Assembly (NCBI GenBank): GCA_005889535.1
Contig: VBHC01000133.1
Location: 1 to 32,800 of the forward strand
DNA from: Chloroflexota bacterium
GTDB taxonomy: Bacteria > Chloroflexota > Dormibacteria > CF-121
Length of the DNA stretch: 32,800 bases
Direction: 5' to 3'
Shown: positions 1-7,802 of the stretch, one piece after another
Layout of the letters: every line of letters begins with the position of its first letter
How positions within the stretch are numbered: position 1 is the stretch's first letter
The notes under the pieces: generated by a model
What the model was told of the DNA's origin: nothing
Seen by the model: the letters and a program-made list of their open reading frames with translations, nothing else
The model's database searches: none
Made by a program: the position numbers and the translations under genes

Positions 1-93
1 CGCAAGCTGCGGGTGCAGACGCGGGCGGAAGCGGCCGCCCAGGCAGTCCAGCTCGACATCGAACGAACGGACGTTCGCTATCGCCAGGCCTAG
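1..93 (+). CDS. C-terminal end of a LuxR-type HTH regulator (partial)
   Basis: The window opens inside a gene. Frame 1 reads 30 codons to a TAG at 91-93. The first residues (KLRVQTRAEAAAQAV) resemble the last helix of a LuxR/FixJ-type DNA-binding domain, where the usual pattern is KL-V-sR-eA-. The tail is charged. Only the end is visible, so whether this is a response regulator or another LuxR-type protein cannot be said. A consensus SOS box lies inside the last codons. The nearest downstream gene is the 24-residue peptide at position 200. Confidence 0.55.
   Translation, partial: RKLRVQTRAEAAAQAVQLDIERTDVRYRQA
64..77 (+). promoter_or_regulatory. Candidate LexA operator (SOS box)
   Basis: CGAACGGACGTTCG matches the Gram-positive/actinobacterial SOS consensus CGAACRNRYGTTYG at every position. 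It sits in the last codons of the LuxR-type gene, about 120 nt before the small peptide gene at 200. A TAGATT -10-like hexamer follows at 110-115. Being inside coding sequence it could be fortuitous, but the placement would suit control of the downstream peptide transcript. Confidence 0.45.
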
Positions 94-199
94 GCGAGCC
101 GCCTGTCGATAGATTTACGGGAGGCGCCCCGCCAGATAGCGTGGAGAATTACCAGGGGAGTCTGCGCGGGTCCCGGGAATCATTGTGGGGGTGGTCGCG

Positions 200-274
200 A
201 TGAAGAAAATGCTCGCTGTCGTCGTTGGCCTGCTTGGGGCTATCTTGGCCGGCGGTGCCAACATAACCATCTAG
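200..274 (+). CDS. 24-residue hydrophobic peptide (predicted small membrane protein)
   Basis: A short ORF starts at ATG 200 and ends at TAG 272-274. It follows a purine-rich stretch (GGGGGTGG) about 5 nt upstream that can serve as a ribosome binding site. The peptide begins MKKM, then has one apolar run (LAVVVGLLGAILAGGA) and the tail NITI, so it could insert in the membrane. It is the only ORF between the LuxR-type gene and a strong terminator at 291-319, which makes a dedicated short transcript likely. I do not recognise a family. Possible roles are an SOS-induced TisB-like membrane peptide, a signalling peptide paired with the LuxR regulator, or a leader peptide. None is proven. Confidence 0.5.
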   Translation: MKKMLAVVVGLLGAILAGGANITI

Positions 275-290
275 CAGCAAGCTGACCGCA

Positions 291-319
291 AAAGACCCGG
301 GTCTTACCCGGGTTTTTTT
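291..319 (+). terminator. Rho-independent terminator after the small peptide gene
   Basis: A 7-bp GC-rich stem ACCCGGG (295-301) pairs with CCCGGGT (307-313) around a TCTTA loop and is followed by a run of seven T. It ends the short transcript 17 nt after the peptide stop and insulates the HD-GYP/MFS gene at 376. Confidence 0.9.
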
Positions 320-375
320 ATTCTCGGCGGGGTCAGGGCAATCGCCAGTTATGTGTTTAGATACGGAGACATTGG

Positions 376-2913
376 ATGCCCGGACCTAAGCGCGCGTCCA
401 TCTATCTGCTGACCGTCGGGTTTTTGGGTTTGGCCTTGCTGGTCAGCACGGCGCTAATCCAGGCGCCGCACGACCTGACGTCCAAGAACGCCGGCGACCT
501 CGTCTGGGACCTCGCCATCCTGCTGCTGCTGACGTTCCTGTCTTCCATCGCGCCGCTAAAGACGAGACACGGCGCCGCCCTGACCGTCGGCCTGGCGCCC
601 CTATTTGGAGCTCTCTTGTTGCTCCCCCCATGGGCGCTAATGTGCGTTGCCGCCCTTGGAACTATCGACGAGCGCATTCCTGGACGAAGCGTATCCTGGA
701 TCCGGTTCATTTTTCCTCGGGGCATGTTTGCTTTCGTCTACGGGATCCCGAGCCTTGCCCTGTACGGACTGGGTCTTCAACGCCCTCAAGCGGCGTGGGT
801 AATTGCGCTGCCTCTCACGGTGCTGGTCATTGTTGCCCTTAACGACGCGTTCGTGGCCGGGTTCTTGTCGCTGCTACAGGATGTGAGCTTTTGGCGTACT
901 GCGAAGAATGCGGTCGCCGGTAGCTGGCTCACCTACGTTGCCCTTCCGATTGTGGGCTACCTCATCTTTACCCTCTTGATGACGCACTCGCCTCTGGGTA
1001 AGCTCGTAGTGTTTCTTCTCTACGGTCCCCTGCTCGTCTATCGAACAAGCCTTCAACAGCAGAACCGATTGGACCAATGGCTGCGCGACTCGTTCATCAT
1101 GCAGAGCCGTGTCGTCGACAAGCGCGATGGCCAGACCTTTGGTCACTCACAAAGAGTCGGTGAACTCTGCGAGACGGTTGCGCGAATGATGCACATGAGC
1201 GATGAGGACTGCAACACCATTCGAGTCGCGGGCATCCTCCACGATCTCGGAAAAATCGCAATCCCAGACTCAATTTTGTTGAAGCCGGGGAAATTGACCC
1301 CCGAAGAGTACGAGATCATCAAGACACATCCAACGGAGGGGGCTCAGATCTTGGCCGAGCATCCTGAGCAAAAGGACGTCGCGGAAATCGTGATGCATCA
1401 CCATGAGCGATGGGACGGTGCCGGCTACCCGGACAAGCTCAAGGCTGAACAGATACCGATCGGCTCGAGAATTGTCAACGCCTGCGATGCCTTCGACACC
1501 ATCACGCAGGCGCGGGTTTTCCGTCCGACCGTTAAGACGCCTGCCGAAGCGATTACCGAACTTCGGCAGTTGGCAGGAACCTGGTACGACCCAGCCGTGA
1601 TCGAAGCGCTTGAAACGATCGTTGCCGAGCGATGGGGCGTCGAGATCGCGAAGCACGAGCCGCCACCGCGTAAGCAGGGTTACCGGGACGTCTTGGCCAT
1701 ATCCCAGTTCCGTCGGTTGTGGATCGGACAAGGCATCTCTTACTTCGGGGACATGATGAACACCACTGGTCTGGCCATCATGTTGTTCCTCGTCACCCGG
1801 TCGCCTTCCTTGGTTGCTCTCGGCTTGATCGCGAAAGCGGTTCCGACAATTTTGTTCGGCCTGGTCGCTGGACCGCTGGTGGATCGCTTCAATCGGCAGC
1901 GTGTCATGGTATTCGCAGATGTTGCGCGAGCGATCCTGACTGTCACGATCCCCTTCTGGGCACTCCATTGGCTGCCAGGGGTTTTTATCGCGGTCTTTCT
2001 AGTTGCAACGGCGGGTACGTTCTTTAACCCGGCGAAGCAGGCAATCATCCCGAATCTGGTGCCGGAAGGCCTTCTGGTTCAGGCGAACAGTCTGGTGCAG
2101 TCTTCGGAGCGAACCATGGAACTGCTCGGCTACGCTCTTGCGGGCATCATTGCGGCCCTGATTAGCTGGATCCCACTGTTCCTAATCGACGCGGCTACCT
2201 ACATTTTCTCAGCGGCTACCCTGCTAGGTGTACCGGATCTGCTGCGGAGGGCGAAGCGGAAGGAACTGACCCTTGCGCGAGACATTAGCGACGGGATGAG
2301 ATTCATCGTGCGAAGCCCAATTCTTCGCTCAACGATGGCGCTTACGGCAATGACCGGACTATTCGCCGGGATGACCTTTCCGACGCTGGTTGTGCTCGCC
2401 TATGAGTCACTGAAGGCCGGGGCTGGCGGCTATGGTGTTCTGGAAGCCGTTATCGGCGGCGGGGCTGTACTGGGCGCATTTTTCAGCCCACAACTCATGG
2501 GGCGATATCGCGCCGGTGTCCTGATCCTGACTGGAGTGGCTGGCTTTGGTGCCGCCTACGCACTAACGGGGCTCCTCCAAAGCTTCGTTTTCGCCTTCGT
2601 CTTCCTCTTCGGCTGTGGGGTCGCGAGCACCATCTACTATGTTCCGTTGATCTCGGTAACCCAGCGGGAGGCCCCGGATTTCATTCGAGGCAGGGTTATG
2701 GCGAGCCGGTTCCTCCTTGCTCAGGCCGGACTGCTCGGTGGTATGGCCATATCCGGTCCGCTGACTGAACGGCTTGGTGCACCGCTCGTGTTCGTAACGG
2801 CTGGCAGCTTGCTCGTGATCGCGGCCCTTGTCGGCTTCGCTTTTCGCGACCTTCGTAATGCGACGCTTCGTAACCCGACGGCAGCACCCCTGCTCACCGC
2901 GGCTTCTGGCTAG
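376..2913 (+). CDS. Membrane sensor / HD-GYP phosphodiesterase / MFS transporter fusion
   Basis: This 845-residue protein has three parts. Residues 1 to about 225 form a bundle of about six membrane helices. Residues 235-425 are an HD-GYP domain: H257, the HDLGK pair at 289-293, H318, HHHE at 341-344 and GAGYP at 348-352 are all present, so hydrolysis of cyclic di-GMP is expected. Residues about 440-835 are a full major facilitator transporter of the EntS-like efflux type (GPLVDRFNRQRV loop at 499-509). HD-GYP proteins usually end after the catalytic domain; a permease fused behind one is unusual. The ATG has GGAG 8 nt upstream. T- and A-ending codons are more frequent than in later genes, hinting at acquisition. 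The DUF5317 gene follows after 3 nt. The substrate is unknown. Confidence 0.88.
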   Translation: MPGPKRASIYLLTVGFLGLALLVSTALIQAPHDLTSKNAGDLVWDLAILLLLTFLSSIAPLKTRHGAALTVGLAPLFGALLLLPPWALMCVAALGTIDERIPGRSVSWIRFIFPRGMFAFVYGIPSLALYGLGLQRPQAAWVIALPLTVLVIVALNDAFVAGFLSLLQDVSFWRTAKNAVAGSWLTYVALPIVGYLIFTLLMTHSPLGKLVVFLLYGPLLVYRTSLQQQNRLDQWLRDSFIMQSRVVDKRDGQTFGHSQRVGELCETVARMMHMSDEDCNTIRVAGILHDLGKIAIPDSILLKPGKLTPEEYEIIKTHPTEGAQILAEHPEQKDVAEIVMHHHERWDGAGYPDKLKAEQIPIGSRIVNACDAFDTITQARVFRPTVKTPAEAITELRQLAGTWYDPAVIEALETIVAERWGVEIAKHEPPPRKQGYRDVLAISQFRRLWIGQGISYFGDMMNTTGLAIMLFLVTRSPSLVALGLIAKAVPTILFGLVAGPLVDRFNRQRVMVFADVARAILTVTIPFWALHWLPGVFIAVFLVATAGTFFNPAKQAIIPNLVPEGLLVQANSLVQSSERTMELLGYALAGIIAALISWIPLFLIDAATYIFSAATLLGVPDLLRRAKRKELTLARDISDGMRFIVRSPILRSTMALTAMTGLFAGMTFPTLVVLAYESLKAGAGGYGVLEAVIGGGAVLGAFFSPQLMGRYRAGVLILTGVAGFGAAYALTGLLQSFVFAFVFLFGCGVASTIYYVPLISVTQREAPDFIRGRVMASRFLLAQAGLLGGMAISGPLTERLGAPLVFVTAGSLLVIAALVGFAFRDLRNATLRNPTAAPLLTAASG

Positions 2914-2916
2914 ACC

Positions 2917-3504
2917 GTGTTCTTGTTCTTCGCCGTCATCGCTGCGGCGCTGGCCATCGCGGTCCTGATTGGAGGCGACATCCGCCGGCTCAGCCAGCTG
3001 CGCCTCAAGCACCTGGAATTGCTCCTCGCCGCGTTTGCCGCCAAGATCTCGGTGGCTTTGCTGGGGACGACCCACGCGGCGGCGGCGGTCAACGCCGCCC
3101 GACCGCTCAACGTAATCGGCGCGGTCTTGCTGCTTGCCGTGGTCTGGTTCAATCGGCGGATTCCCGGGGCGATCCTGTTCGGTGCTGGATTGACGCTGAA
3201 CCTGATCGTGATCATTGCCTTTGGCGGACGAATGCCGGTGCTGTTGCCCGGCGACATCGACCCCAACTCGGCCGTGCTGGCCGTGCTCAGGGGGGGCCTC
3301 GACCCGCTGCATGTTGCCCTCCAGCACCCACAGGGCCTCTGGTTCCTGGGCGATATCCTGGCCATCCCCGGCTTCGGCGGCCATGCCTCGCTGGTCAGCA
3401 TCGGTGACCTACTGATGGCGGCGGGCGTGGCCTGGCTGATCATCCGTTGCAGCCAGCGTGAGCCGTCTCTGCAGGCGGCCTACGATGCCAGCCCCTCCCG
3501 GTAG
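2917..3504 (+). CDS. DUF5317 family membrane protein
   Basis: This 195-residue protein has about five hydrophobic segments and a conserved-looking central region (ITPFGGRMPV-like, here IAFGGRMPVLLPG). The whole resembles the DUF5317 family of small integral membrane proteins known mainly from Firmicutes and Chloroflexota. Function is not established. The GTG start lies 3 nt after the HD-GYP/MFS stop, so the two are probably translationally coupled. From memory, DUF5317 genes can neighbour HD-GYP genes elsewhere; the coupling here fits a shared role at the membrane, but that is inference. Confidence 0.75.
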   Translation: MFLFFAVIAAALAIAVLIGGDIRRLSQLRLKHLELLLAAFAAKISVALLGTTHAAAAVNAARPLNVIGAVLLLAVVWFNRRIPGAILFGAGLTLNLIVIIAFGGRMPVLLPGDIDPNSAVLAVLRGGLDPLHVALQHPQGLWFLGDILAIPGFGGHASLVSIGDLLMAAGVAWLIIRCSQREPSLQAAYDASPSR

Positions 3505-3559
3505 CGGCCGGCCCACATTTGGGCGCATGCCCGGACTCGAAATTCCCGTTTGAACAAGC

Positions 3560-3565
3560 GATAAT
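3560..3565 (+). promoter_or_regulatory. -10 element for the AI-2E family gene
   Basis: GATAAT ends 6 nt before the ATG at 3572, so transcription would begin at or next to the start codon and give a leaderless mRNA. No good -35 is visible and there is no Shine-Dalgarno sequence. Confidence 0.5.
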
Positions 3566-3571
3566 GCCGCG

Positions 3572-4630
3572 ATGATTCAACGCCGCCGGGTCGAGGAGCT
3601 GTGGCGAAGCCGCGATTTCCGCGCCCTGATCTTCCTTGGCGTGCTGGCGGTGCTGACCGTCGCCCTCGCCGTCGCGATCCGCGGCATCCTGGGCCCGTTC
3701 ATCCTGGCCGCGATCCTCGCCCTGATCGTGAACCCGGCGGTCAATGCCGCGGAGCGCCGCCGCGTTCCCCGGGTGCTCGCCATCCTGGTCCTGTATGGCA
3801 TCCTCGCCGCAGTCCTGGCGGCCGGCATCTTCTACCTGGTCCCGGTCGTCCGCCAGGAGGTTGACGCGCTGGTGGCCCAGGGGCCGGCGATCGCGAGCTA
3901 CTTCCAGGACCTCGCCGACAAACAGCACGTCGTCTCGGTGCTCGGCATTCCGATCGACTTGCGCCAGGCCTACACCGACTCGGTCCGCAACCTGCCGGGC
4001 CTGCTGGCCGGCCACCTGTCATCCGTCGTCGAGAACGTCTTCATGCTGGTCAACTGGATCTTTCAAACCATCCTGATCCTGCTGGTGGCCTTCTTCCTGG
4101 TTAAGGATGCCCACGCCATCCGCCGCTTCTTCGAGGGACTCATTCCACACGGCTATCGAACCGACGCCCGTGACCTCGCGGCCGAGGTCTACCGCATGCT
4201 GGGCGCCTACATGCGCGGCCAGCTCGTCATCTGTGCCCTCGTCGGCTTCATAACGGGCATCGCTCTCTGGCTGGTGGGTGTTCCATATTCGCTCGTCCTC
4301 GGCATCGTCGCCGGGGTCACGGCCTTCATCCCTTTTATCGGCCCGTTTCTCGGCGCCCTGCCGGCAATCGCCGTGGCGGCGTTCGTCTCTCAATCGTCGG
4401 GGAAAGTGGTCGTCGTGCTGATCGTGTACTTCGTCATCTCGAACGTGATCTACAACTTCGTCTCACCCAAGGTCTTTGGCGACGCCGTTCACCTCAGCCC
4501 CATGTTGATCATCATCGCGTTCGTCGTGGGTGGGTACCTGGGCGGCATTCTTGGACTCTTTGTCGCCGTCCCGGTGGCGGCCTCGGTTCGCATCCTGTTC
4601 CTCTACGCTCACGAACGCGTCTACGCCTGA
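3572..4630 (+). CDS. AI-2E family transporter (PF01594-type permease)
   Basis: This 352-residue integral membrane protein has the layout of the AI-2E exporter/TqsA superfamily. Two N-terminal helices (GILGPFILAAILALIVNPAV) come first, then a central extracytoplasmic stretch of about 90 residues. After that comes an amphipathic segment with AAEVYRMLGAYMRGQLVIC, then paired helices with FIPFIGPFLGALPA and the C-terminal VSPKVFGDAVHLSP motif. Family members export small molecules or act as sodium/proton antiporters; the name does not prove autoinducer transport. The ATG at 3572 is supported by a GATAAT box just upstream and no Shine-Dalgarno, suggesting a leaderless message. The next gene must start inside this one. 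A paralogue lies at 20642-21778. Confidence 0.9.
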   Translation: MIQRRRVEELWRSRDFRALIFLGVLAVLTVALAVAIRGILGPFILAAILALIVNPAVNAAERRRVPRVLAILVLYGILAAVLAAGIFYLVPVVRQEVDALVAQGPAIASYFQDLADKQHVVSVLGIPIDLRQAYTDSVRNLPGLLAGHLSSVVENVFMLVNWIFQTILILLVAFFLVKDAHAIRRFFEGLIPHGYRTDARDLAAEVYRMLGAYMRGQLVICALVGFITGIALWLVGVPYSLVLGIVAGVTAFIPFIGPFLGALPAIAVAAFVSQSSGKVVVVLIVYFVISNVIYNFVSPKVFGDAVHLSPMLIIIAFVVGGYLGGILGLFVAVPVAASVRILFLYAHERVYA

Positions 4631-5354
4631 GGCGACGCCCGGGCCGACGATCGGGCTCCTCTCCGACGTTCACAGCAATCTCGAGGCGCTCGAGGCGGTG
4701 CTGCAGGTTATGCCCAAGGTGGACCGGATCCTGGTCATGGGCGACATCGTCGGCTACGGGCCCGATCCGAACGCCGTGATCGCTCGGCTCCAATCGGTGC
4801 GGGCCCGGGCAGTGATGGGCAACCACGACCAGGCCATGCTCGATCCGTCACTGCTCGACTGGTTCAACCCGCAAGCCGCCAGCGCCGCACGCTGGACCCA
4901 GGCGGTGCTGACCCCACAGAGCCGTCGCTACCTGGCCGCGCTGCCGAAGTACGGCCGGCTCGGCCGCCACCGCTACGTCCACGGCAGCCCCCGAAAGCCA
5001 TACATCTGGGAATACATCCTCGACGAGCTGCAGGCGCTCGAGATCCTCATGCGACTCGGCGCTCGCTTGTGCTTCTTCGGTCATACCCACCTCCCACGGA
5101 TCTTTACGGAGGAGGGCGAACAGGTTCCCGCGTCCGGCGATTGGATTGCACTCCCGCCCTCCGCCCTGGTCAACCCGGGCAGCGTCGGCCAGCCTCGTGA
5201 TGGCAACCCGGACGCCGCCTATGCCGTCGTCGACCTGGGGGCGCCGGCGGTCCGGTTCGGCCGGGTCCCCTACGATCTCCTGACGACCCAGGCGAAGATC
5301 CGGCAGGCTGGTCTGCCCGACGTCGAAGCCGTCCGCCTCGCGCTGGGGCTGTAG
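4530..5354 (+). CDS. YfcE/PF12850-type metallophosphoesterase
   Basis: The calcineurin-like motifs appear in order: SDVHSNLEALEAVL, GDIVGYGPDP, GNHDQAM, then FGHTHLPRIF and VNPGSVGQPRDG. These give the usual two-metal site of a cytoplasmic phosphodiesterase or phosphatase; the substrate is unknown. The start is unclear. Homologues begin about four residues before SDVH (near 4653), but no ATG, GTG or TTG exists there in frame. The nearest options are GTG 4530, TTG 4551 and TTG 4560, all inside the upstream permease gene. They give an extra 30-40 residues of low-quality sequence (WRPRFASCSSTLTN). GTG 4530 is listed as the outer limit. Translation may instead depend on a non-standard initiator. 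Confidence 0.85.
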   Translation: MGTWAAFLDSLSPSRWRPRFASCSSTLTNASTPEATPGPTIGLLSDVHSNLEALEAVLQVMPKVDRILVMGDIVGYGPDPNAVIARLQSVRARAVMGNHDQAMLDPSLLDWFNPQAASAARWTQAVLTPQSRRYLAALPKYGRLGRHRYVHGSPRKPYIWEYILDELQALEILMRLGARLCFFGHTHLPRIFTEEGEQVPASGDWIALPPSALVNPGSVGQPRDGNPDAAYAVVDLGAPAVRFGRVPYDLLTTQAKIRQAGLPDVEAVRLALGL

Positions 5355-5392
5355 CCGAGCCGGGCGCCGAGCTGTGATGGGGCGGCCTGACC

Positions 5393-5398
5393 TAGAAT
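5393..5398 (+). promoter_or_regulatory. -10 element upstream of the trkA pair
   Basis: TAGAAT lies 14 nt before the ATG at 5413, placing the transcript start about 8 nt from the codon. No Shine-Dalgarno sequence is seen, in keeping with a near-leaderless mRNA. Confidence 0.45.
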
Positions 5399-5412
5399 TG
5401 GGTCTCGATTCA

Positions 5413-5811
5413 ATGAAGCTGGTGATTGTCGGCTGCGGCCGCGTCGGCGCAATGGCGGCCGTCGCCCTCTCAAAGGCGGGTCACCAGGTGACCGTCGTCG
5501 ATGTGAACCGCCGCGCGTTCGACCGCTTGGGGAGCGACTTCACGGGGGAGATGATTCTCGGCAACGGGATCGATGAAGATGTCCTCCGCCAGGCCGGCAT
5601 CGAGTCGGCGGATGGCTTCGCCTCCCTGACCAACGGCGACAATCGAAACATCATGGCGGCCCAGATCGCCCGCGAGGTCTTCAAGGTCCCCCGGGTGATC
5701 ACCCGGATCTACGATCCGATTCGCGAGGACGTCTATCGGGAGCTCGGCCTCGACACCGTCTGTCCGACCCTTTCCGGGGCAAGGGCGATCCATGCCATGC
5801 TGAAGCAATGA
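5413..5811 (+). CDS. trkA: TrkA-N domain potassium uptake regulatory protein (first of pair)
   Basis: This 132-residue protein is a single RCK/TrkA-N Rossmann domain. It starts MKLVIVGCGRVG, the GxGxxG nucleotide-binding loop, continues with VTVVDVNRRAF (acidic end of strand 2) and ends VCPTLSGARAIHAML. It should bind NAD(H) or ATP and gate a Trk/Ktr potassium channel at the inner face of the membrane. No TrkA-C domain is present, so it is about half the length of E. coli TrkA halves plus C domains. ATG 5413 is preferred over ATG 5374 because it begins the Rossmann strand. Its stop overlaps the next start (ATGA), as in the ceoB-ceoC pair of mycobacteria. The membrane subunit is not in the window. 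Confidence 0.88.
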   Translation: MKLVIVGCGRVGAMAAVALSKAGHQVTVVDVNRRAFDRLGSDFTGEMILGNGIDEDVLRQAGIESADGFASLTNGDNRNIMAAQIAREVFKVPRVITRIYDPIREDVYRELGLDTVCPTLSGARAIHAMLKQ

Positions 5812-6254
5812 GCGAGCCAATGTACGTCATCGTGATCGGTGGCGGGAAGGTCGGCTACTACCTGAGCAAGCACCTCCTCGATCGCGGCTACGAAGTCACG
5901 CTGATCGAGAAGGATCCGCGCCGCGCCGAGGTCCTGAACTCGGTATTGGGTGAGATCGTGATGGTTGGCGATGGCGATGAGATGGCGTTCTTAGCCACCA
6001 CCGGCATGGAGCGGGCCGACGTGGTCGTGGCGGTTACGGGTGACGACGAGGACAACCTGGTGTCGTGCCAGCTGGCCAAGCGGAAATTCCACGTACCCAA
6101 GACGGTCGCCCGGGTCAACAATCCGGCCAACGTCCGGATCTTTAAGACCCTGGGGGTCGACGTGGCCCTGAGCGCCACCGAGGTGCTGCTCGACCTGATC
6201 GAATCGGAGCTGGCCAACAAGGAGCCGGCCCGCCGCTCAGCCGCCCAGCCCTAG
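5808..6254 (+). CDS. trkA: TrkA-N domain potassium uptake regulatory protein (second of pair)
   Basis: This second RCK domain of 148 residues has MYVIVIGGGKVGYYLSKHL (GxGxxG), VTLIEKDPRR, GDGDEMAFL and a C-terminal helix LLDLIESELANK. It overlaps the preceding trkA gene by 4 nt, so the two are translated together and probably form a hetero-oligomeric gating ring. Compared with the first copy it has a longer tail but also no TrkA-C domain. ATG 5820 (MYVIV) is an alternative start. A hairpin at 6265-6283 lies just after the stop but its U-tract faces the opposite strand. Confidence 0.88.
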   Translation: MSEPMYVIVIGGGKVGYYLSKHLLDRGYEVTLIEKDPRRAEVLNSVLGEIVMVGDGDEMAFLATTGMERADVVVAVTGDDEDNLVSCQLAKRKFHVPKTVARVNNPANVRIFKTLGVDVALSATEVLLDLIESELANKEPARRSAAQP

Positions 6255-6256
6255 AA

Positions 6257-6283
6257 AAGGAAAAAGCCGGCGCGTCACCGGCT
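6257..6283 (-). terminator. Rho-independent terminator for the DUF5679 gene
   Basis: On the minus strand AGCCGG (6283-6278), a 7-nt loop and CCGGCT (6270-6265) are followed by TTTTTCCTTTT. It lies 22 nt past the DUF5679 stop. The same stem may also slow plus-strand transcription leaving the trkA pair, but there is no T-run in that direction. Confidence 0.8.
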
Positions 6284-6305
6284 GTCCACTTCAGATAACG
6301 CTAGG

Positions 6306-6452
6306 TTATGCTTTGCCGATCTTGTAGATCTTCGTGCCGCAGGTCGGGCAGGTTCCCGTGGTCGCGGGCTTGCCGTTCTTCATCGTGATGTGCTGCGGAT
6401 TCGAAATGTCGACCTTTTTCTTGCACTTCAAGCAGTATCCGGTAACCGCCAT
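6306..6452 (-). CDS. DUF5679 zinc-ribbon protein (48 aa)
   Basis: This very small protein, MAVTGYCLKCKKKVDI followed by TCPTCGTKIYK, has two CxxC pairs about 30 residues apart that should hold one zinc ion. It matches the DUF5679 family of tiny zinc ribbons, whose function is unknown. The start is fixed by AAAGGAGAG about 6 nt before ATG 6452; longer reading frames upstream in this frame are unlikely. A TATCAT hexamer on the minus strand (6512-6507) could be its own -10. It lies 114 nt after fabF and ends at the terminator at 6283-6257, so it may be transcribed alone or with the fatty-acid operon. Confidence 0.85.
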   Translation of the reverse strand: MAVTGYCLKCKKKVDISNPQHITMKNGKPATTGTCPTCGTKIYKIGKA

Positions 6453-6566
6453 AACACTCTCCTTTGCTGGCTGCTGAACGCCCGGGGCGCCCCAAAAATC
6501 CGCCTGATGATAGCACAACCCCCAATTCGCTTTGTATTCAAAAAACCGAGCGAAAACGGCGAGCGG

Positions 6567-7802
6567 TTAGGCCTCCGGCTGGTAGCGAGCCAGGATGACG
6601 CTGGCATTATGCCCGCCGAGCCCAAAAGAGTTGGAAAGGGCCACGCCGACGTCTGCATGCCGTGCCTCGCCTGGAACGTAATCGAGATCGCACTCGGGGT
6701 CGGGGGTCTGCAGGTTGATCGTCGGCGCGATCACCTGGTCGCGAATCGTCAGTGCGCAGACCACCGCCTCGACCGCGCCCGACGCTCCCATCATGTGGCC
6801 GGTCATCGACTTGGTACTACTGACCGCCAGCCGGTCCGCATGCTTGCCGAATACGCGGCGTATCGCGTCCGTCTCGAACTTGTCGTTCAGCGGCGTGCCG
6901 GTGCCGTGGGCGTTGATGTAGTCGACCCGTTCCGGCTCGATCTCGGCTTTGCGCAGCGCCCGCCGCATGGTCAGGAACGCCCCTTCGCCTTCGGCCGGGG
7001 CCGCCATGTCGAAGGCGTCGTTGCTCGAGCCGTAGCCGATCACCTCGGCATAGATGCGGGCCTCGCGGCGGCGGGCATGGTCGAGCTCTTCCAGCAGCAG
7101 AGCGCCGGCACCTTCGGAGATCACAAAGCCGTTCCGCTCTCGATCAAACGGCCGTGAGGCCTGCGCCGGATCCGCGTGCTGGGCGAGGGCCCGCATGGCG
7201 CAGAACCCCGCGTAGACGACCGGCACCAGGCACGCCTCCGCGCCACCGGTCACAACCGCGTCGGCATCCCCTCGGCGAATGGTCTCGAACGCTTCGCCGA
7301 CGGCTCCACTGCCCGTGGCGCAGGCGGACACCACCGCCATGTTCGGTCCGCGCAATCCGAGGGCGATCGCGATGTGGCCGGAGGCGGTATCGGTCAGCAT
7401 GTTCTGGATGAAGGTGGGGCTGACGCGGCGGAGGCCCCGCTCCTGCAGGATTCGCTGCTGTTCCAGCAAGACGCTGAGGCCGCCGGCTGCGCTGCCGAAG
7501 ACGACGCCGATCTCGTCCAGCAGGCCATTTTTGGCGAGCCCGGCATCCGTGAACGCCTCCTGCGCGGCGACCACCCCAAGCTGTGCATAGCGGTCCATCC
7601 GGCGGAGCTCCTTCGGTTCGATCCGGCCGGTGGCGTCGAATCCTTTGACTTCGCCAGCGATCTGAACCGGATACTCGCTGGCGTCGAAAAGCGTCAGCTT
7701 GCCGACCCCGGACTGGCCCTCGAGCATGGCCGCCCAGGTGCTGGGAGCGTCGAGGCCGACCGGGGTCACGGCGCCCAGGCCGGTCACGACGACGCGCTTC
7801 AT
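6567..7802 (-). CDS. fabF: 3-oxoacyl-ACP synthase II (FabF, KAS II)
   Basis: This 411-residue condensing enzyme elongates acyl-ACP with malonyl-ACP in cytoplasmic type II fatty-acid synthesis. The Cys-His-His triad is intact: C161 in SACATGSGAVGEA, H299 in NAHGTGTPLND and H336 in STKSMTGHMMGASG. The N-terminus MKRVVVTGLGAVTP is typical and the length is normal. The ATG overlaps the end of fabD by 4 nt, so translation is coupled. The minus-strand order is acpP, fabD, fabF. A second fabF at 10162-11409 is on the opposite strand with clearly different sequence, so the two probably differ in chain-length or substrate preference. Confidence 0.95.
   Translation of the reverse strand: MKRVVVTGLGAVTPVGLDAPSTWAAMLEGQSGVGKLTLFDASEYPVQIAGEVKGFDATGRIEPKELRRMDRYAQLGVVAAQEAFTDAGLAKNGLLDEIGVVFGSAAGGLSVLLEQQRILQERGLRRVSPTFIQNMLTDTASGHIAIALGLRGPNMAVVSACATGSGAVGEAFETIRRGDADAVVTGGAEACLVPVVYAGFCAMRALAQHADPAQASRPFDRERNGFVISEGAGALLLEELDHARRREARIYAEVIGYGSSNDAFDMAAPAEGEGAFLTMRRALRKAEIEPERVDYINAHGTGTPLNDKFETDAIRRVFGKHADRLAVSSTKSMTGHMMGASGAVEAVVCALTIRDQVIAPTINLQTPDPECDLDYVPGEARHADVGVALSNSFGLGGHNASVILARYQPEA

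Noticed and set aside
6540-6562. Terminator between fabF and the DUF5679 gene on the minus strand
   Set aside because: A T-run follows an ACCG/CGGT pairing, but the stem is only 4 bp with a large loop.
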